Source: Hydrogenophaga sp. NFH-34 | GTDB taxonomy: Bacteria > Pseudomonadota > Gammaproteobacteria > Burkholderiales > Burkholderiaceae_C | Direction of reading: 5' to 3' | Assembly (NCBI RefSeq): GCF_021401345.1 | Contig: NZ_JACBGE010000012.1 | Coordinates: forward strand, 62,001-126,000 | Length of the DNA stretch: 64,000 nucleotides | Shown here: in pieces, positions 62,140-64,000 of the stretch | How positions within the stretch are numbered: position 1 is the stretch's first letter | How the letters are laid out: every line of letters begins with the position of its first letter | The notes under the pieces: model-generated | What the model saw: the letters and a program-made list of their open reading frames with translations, nothing else | Database searches by the model: none | What the model was told of the DNA's origin: nothing | Made by a program: the position numbers and the translations under genes

Positions 62140-62563
62140 CAACCCCGCGTCCTCGAACCAGGACGCCATCGCCGACGAATGGGCCCAGGCGCTGGAAGAG
62201 CAGGCCCAGGCCGACCGCAGCGCGGAAGAGGAACACGCACCCGCGTTCGAGACCGTCAACGCCCCAAGCAAGCCCGGGAGCGGCCAGAGCGCGGTCAACG
62301 ACATCCAGATGGTGCTGGACATCCCGGTTCAGCTCTCGGTGGAGCTGGGCCGCGTGAAGGTGCCGATCAAATACATCCTGCAACTGGCGCAAGGCTCCAT
62401 CGTCGAACTCGACGCGCTGGCCGGCGAGCCCATGGACGTGCTGGTCAACGGCTACCTCATCGCCCAGGGCGAGGTCGTGGTGGTGAACGAAAAGTTCGGC
62501 ATCCGCCTCACCGACATCGTCACCCCGTCCGAACGCATGCGCCGCGTCAGCCGCGGCGCCTGA
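62129..62563 (+). CDS. fliN: FliN, motor switch protein
   Basis: FliN makes the base of the C-ring. The 144-residue product has an acidic, Ala/Glu-rich N-terminal part and a C-terminal SpoA domain with IQMVLDIPVQLSVELGRVKVPIKYILQLAQGSIVELDALAGEPMDVLVNGYLIAQGEVVVVNEKFGIRLTDIV. Its start lies within the fliM 3' end. It precedes fliO by 13 bp. Confidence 0.97.
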   Translation: MAADNPASSNQDAIADEWAQALEEQAQADRSAEEEHAPAFETVNAPSKPGSGQSAVNDIQMVLDIPVQLSVELGRVKVPIKYILQLAQGSIVELDALAGEPMDVLVNGYLIAQGEVVVVNEKFGIRLTDIVTPSERMRRVSRGA

Positions 62564-62576
62564 CCCGGGCTTTCCC

Positions 62577-62936
62577 ATGAACTTCCAGAACGCCCTGCCC
62601 GCGCTCGGCCTGCTGCTGATCATGGTCCTCGTGGCCGTGGCGCTGCAGCGCTGGCGCCGCCACCTGCCGTCGCTGGCGCGCCACCAGGGCCCGCCGATGC
62701 AGGTGCTCGGCAGCCTGGCGCTCGGACCGCAGCAGCGCGTCGTCGCGCTGCAGGTCGGCGAAGGCGAGCAGCGCCAATGCCTGCTGCTGGGCGTGACCCC
62801 GTCGCAGATCAGCGCCCTGCAGACCCTACCCTGCGCTCCCGAAACCGGCCTGCCCGACACCGACGCCCCTGCGGCCGGCGACGGATTTGCGCCCTTGCTG
62901 GCCCGGTTCCGGAAACCCGCCGATGACAACCACTGA
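62577..62936 (+). CDS. fliO: FliO, export gate assembly factor
   Basis: FliO helps assemble FliP. The 119-residue product has one N-terminal membrane helix ([21 protein letters not shown]) and a cytosolic part with [45 protein letters not shown], which is the FliO pattern. It overlaps fliP by 14 bp. Confidence 0.92.
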   Translation: MNFQNALPALGLLLIMVLVAVALQRWRRHLPSLARHQGPPMQVLGSLALGPQQRVVALQVGEGEQRQCLLLGVTPSQISALQTLPCAPETGLPDTDAPAAGDGFAPLLARFRKPADDNH

Positions 62937-63720
62937 CGCCCCCGCCGCCCGCCGCCGCAGGTGGCTGCCCGCCGCCCTCGTGCTGGCCGCCCTGGCCGCA
63001 GCCGTTGCGCCCGCGTTCGCCCAGGGCACCGCGCCGGCCGGCGCAGGCGCCTCGCTGCCCCTGCTGGTCGGGCAAGGCGCGGGCAGCACCAGCTATTCGG
63101 TGCCGATCCAGACGCTGCTGTTCTTCACCGCGCTGTCCTTCCTGCCGGCCGTGCTGCTGATGATGACGGGCTTCACCCGCATCGTCATCGTGCTCTCGCT
63201 GCTGCGCCAGGCCCTGGGCACACAGTCGGCGCCGCCCAACCAGGTGGTGGTGGGCCTGTCGCTGTTCCTGACACTGTTCGTCATGGGCCCCACGCTGGAC
63301 CGCGTCTACAACGACGCCTACGCGCCCTTCAGCGCGAACCAGATCACCTTCGAGCAGGCCCTCGAACGCGGCCAGGCGCCCATGCGCACCTTCATGCTCA
63401 AGCAGACCCGCCAGTCCGACTTCGAACTGTTCGCCAAGCTGGCCCAGTTGCCCGCCGACGTGAAGGCCGAGGACGCGCCGTTCCGGGTGCTGGTGCCGGC
63501 CTTCGTGACCAGCGAGCTCAAGACCGCGTTCCAGATCGGCTTCATGATCTTCATCCCCTTCCTGGTCATCGACATGGTGGTGGCCAGCGTGCTCATGTCG
63601 CTGGGCATGATGATGCTCTCGCCCGTGCTGGTGGCGCTGCCGTTCAAGCTCATGCTGTTCGTGCTCGCCGATGGCTGGAACCTGCTCATCGGCTCGCTCG
63701 CCGCGTCGTTCGCCACCTAG
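62923..63720 (+). CDS. fliP: FliP, export gate protein
   Basis: FliP is the main subunit of the export gate core. From the ATG at 62923 the product has 265 residues, with a cleavable signal ([22 protein letters not shown]). Four membrane helices follow, carrying family motifs [42 protein letters not shown] and [33 protein letters not shown]. The start at 62887 is in frame but lacks support. Confidence 0.96.
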   Translation: MTTTDAPAARRRRWLPAALVLAALAAAVAPAFAQGTAPAGAGASLPLLVGQGAGSTSYSVPIQTLLFFTALSFLPAVLLMMTGFTRIVIVLSLLRQALGTQSAPPNQVVVGLSLFLTLFVMGPTLDRVYNDAYAPFSANQITFEQALERGQAPMRTFMLKQTRQSDFELFAKLAQLPADVKAEDAPFRVLVPAFVTSELKTAFQIGFMIFIPFLVIDMVVASVLMSLGMMMLSPVLVALPFKLMLFVLADGWNLLIGSLAASFAT

Positions 63721-63727
63721 GACCGCC

Positions 63728-63997
63728 ATGGACCCGCAAGCCGCCCTGACCCTGGGCCAGAAAGCCCTGTTCCTGATCCTCACCGTGGCCGCCCCGGTGC
63801 TGGTGACCGTGCTCGCGGTCGGCCTGCTGGTCAGCATCTTCCAGGCCGTCACCCAGATCCACGAAGCCACCCTGTCCTTCGTGCCCAAGCTGATCGCGGC
63901 CATCGCCGTGTTCGCCATGACCGGCCCCTGGATGCTCACCACCCTGGTGGAGTTCATCCGCAGCACCATCCTGTCGATCCCGCAGTACGCGATCTGA
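63728..63997 (+). CDS. fliQ: FliQ, export gate protein
   Basis: FliQ is a small two-helix gate protein. The 89-residue product starts MDPQAALTLGQKALFLILTVAAPVLVTVLAVGLLVSIFQAVTQIHEATLSFVPKL, the family signature, with a second helix to residue 85. It follows fliP by 7 bp. The window ends 3 bp after its stop; fliR should follow. Confidence 0.97.
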   Translation: MDPQAALTLGQKALFLILTVAAPVLVTVLAVGLLVSIFQAVTQIHEATLSFVPKLIAAIAVFAMTGPWMLTTLVEFIRSTILSIPQYAI

Positions 63998-64000
63998 CCG

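Noticed and set aside
1..64000. CRISPR array, tRNA, rRNA, insertion sequence or prophage
   Set aside because: No repeat-spacer pattern, cloverleaf, transposase or phage gene was found on either strand.

Overview
The window is high-GC DNA from a motile Gram-negative bacterium, most likely a betaproteobacterium of the Burkholderiales (Comamonadaceae-like). Gene content and order support this: flhDC next to motAB-cheYZ, an flhB-flhA-flhF-flhG-fliA block, an flgAMN/flgBCDEFGHIJKL divergon, an isolated divergent fliE, and a type II secretion operon with a divergent gspC. No species can be assigned from the sequence alone. No rRNA, tRNA, insertion sequence, prophage or CRISPR array was seen.

Layout. 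1-11049: type II secretion, with gspC cut by the left edge on the minus strand and gspG-H-I-J-K-L-M-N-D-E-F on the plus strand. 11120-17869: accessory metabolism, with a 5'-nucleotidase, a LysR regulator divergent from a substrate-binding protein and a Rieske oxygenase, an SbmA/YddA-type ABC exporter, and queC. 17925-29580: an HDOD signalling gene and flgL back to flgB, all minus strand. 29761-31406: flgA, flgM and flgN on the plus strand. 31471-34865: a HAD dehalogenase, a PQQ-type sugar dehydrogenase, an NnrU-like membrane protein and a NUDIX hydrolase. 34929-44975 (minus strand, transcribed flhB to methyltransferase): flhB, flhA, flhF, an flhG-like gene, fliA, then three tightly packed genes that look like a surface-modification module. 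These are a LicD/fukutin-type phosphotransferase, an IspD-SDR fusion of the CDP-ribitol synthase type, and a zinc-ribbon methyltransferase. 45168-49142: cheZ, cheY, motB, motA, flhC and flhD on the minus strand. 49656-52979: fliC, fliD, fliS and fliT. 53128-63997: fliE on the minus strand, then fliF to fliQ on the plus strand.

How it works together. FlhDC would switch on the early operons. Large inverted repeats with related GGGAA(T/A)AA(A/G)GGC half-sites lie before flhB, between fliE and fliF, and before fliL, and similar half-sites lie between flgB and flgA; they are candidate FlhDC boxes. FliA (sigma-28) would then drive late genes through sigma-28-type promoters seen before flgM, fliS, motA and fliC, under FlgM control. 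FlhF is intact, but its partner FlhG keeps the N-terminal FlhF-activating DQAxxLR motif while lacking the ATP-binding motif.

The most interesting candidate is the three-gene module behind fliA. It pairs a predicted CDP-ribitol synthase with a fukutin/FKRP-like transferase, the same enzyme pairing that builds ribitol-phosphate on animal dystroglycan, here inside a flagellar transcription unit.
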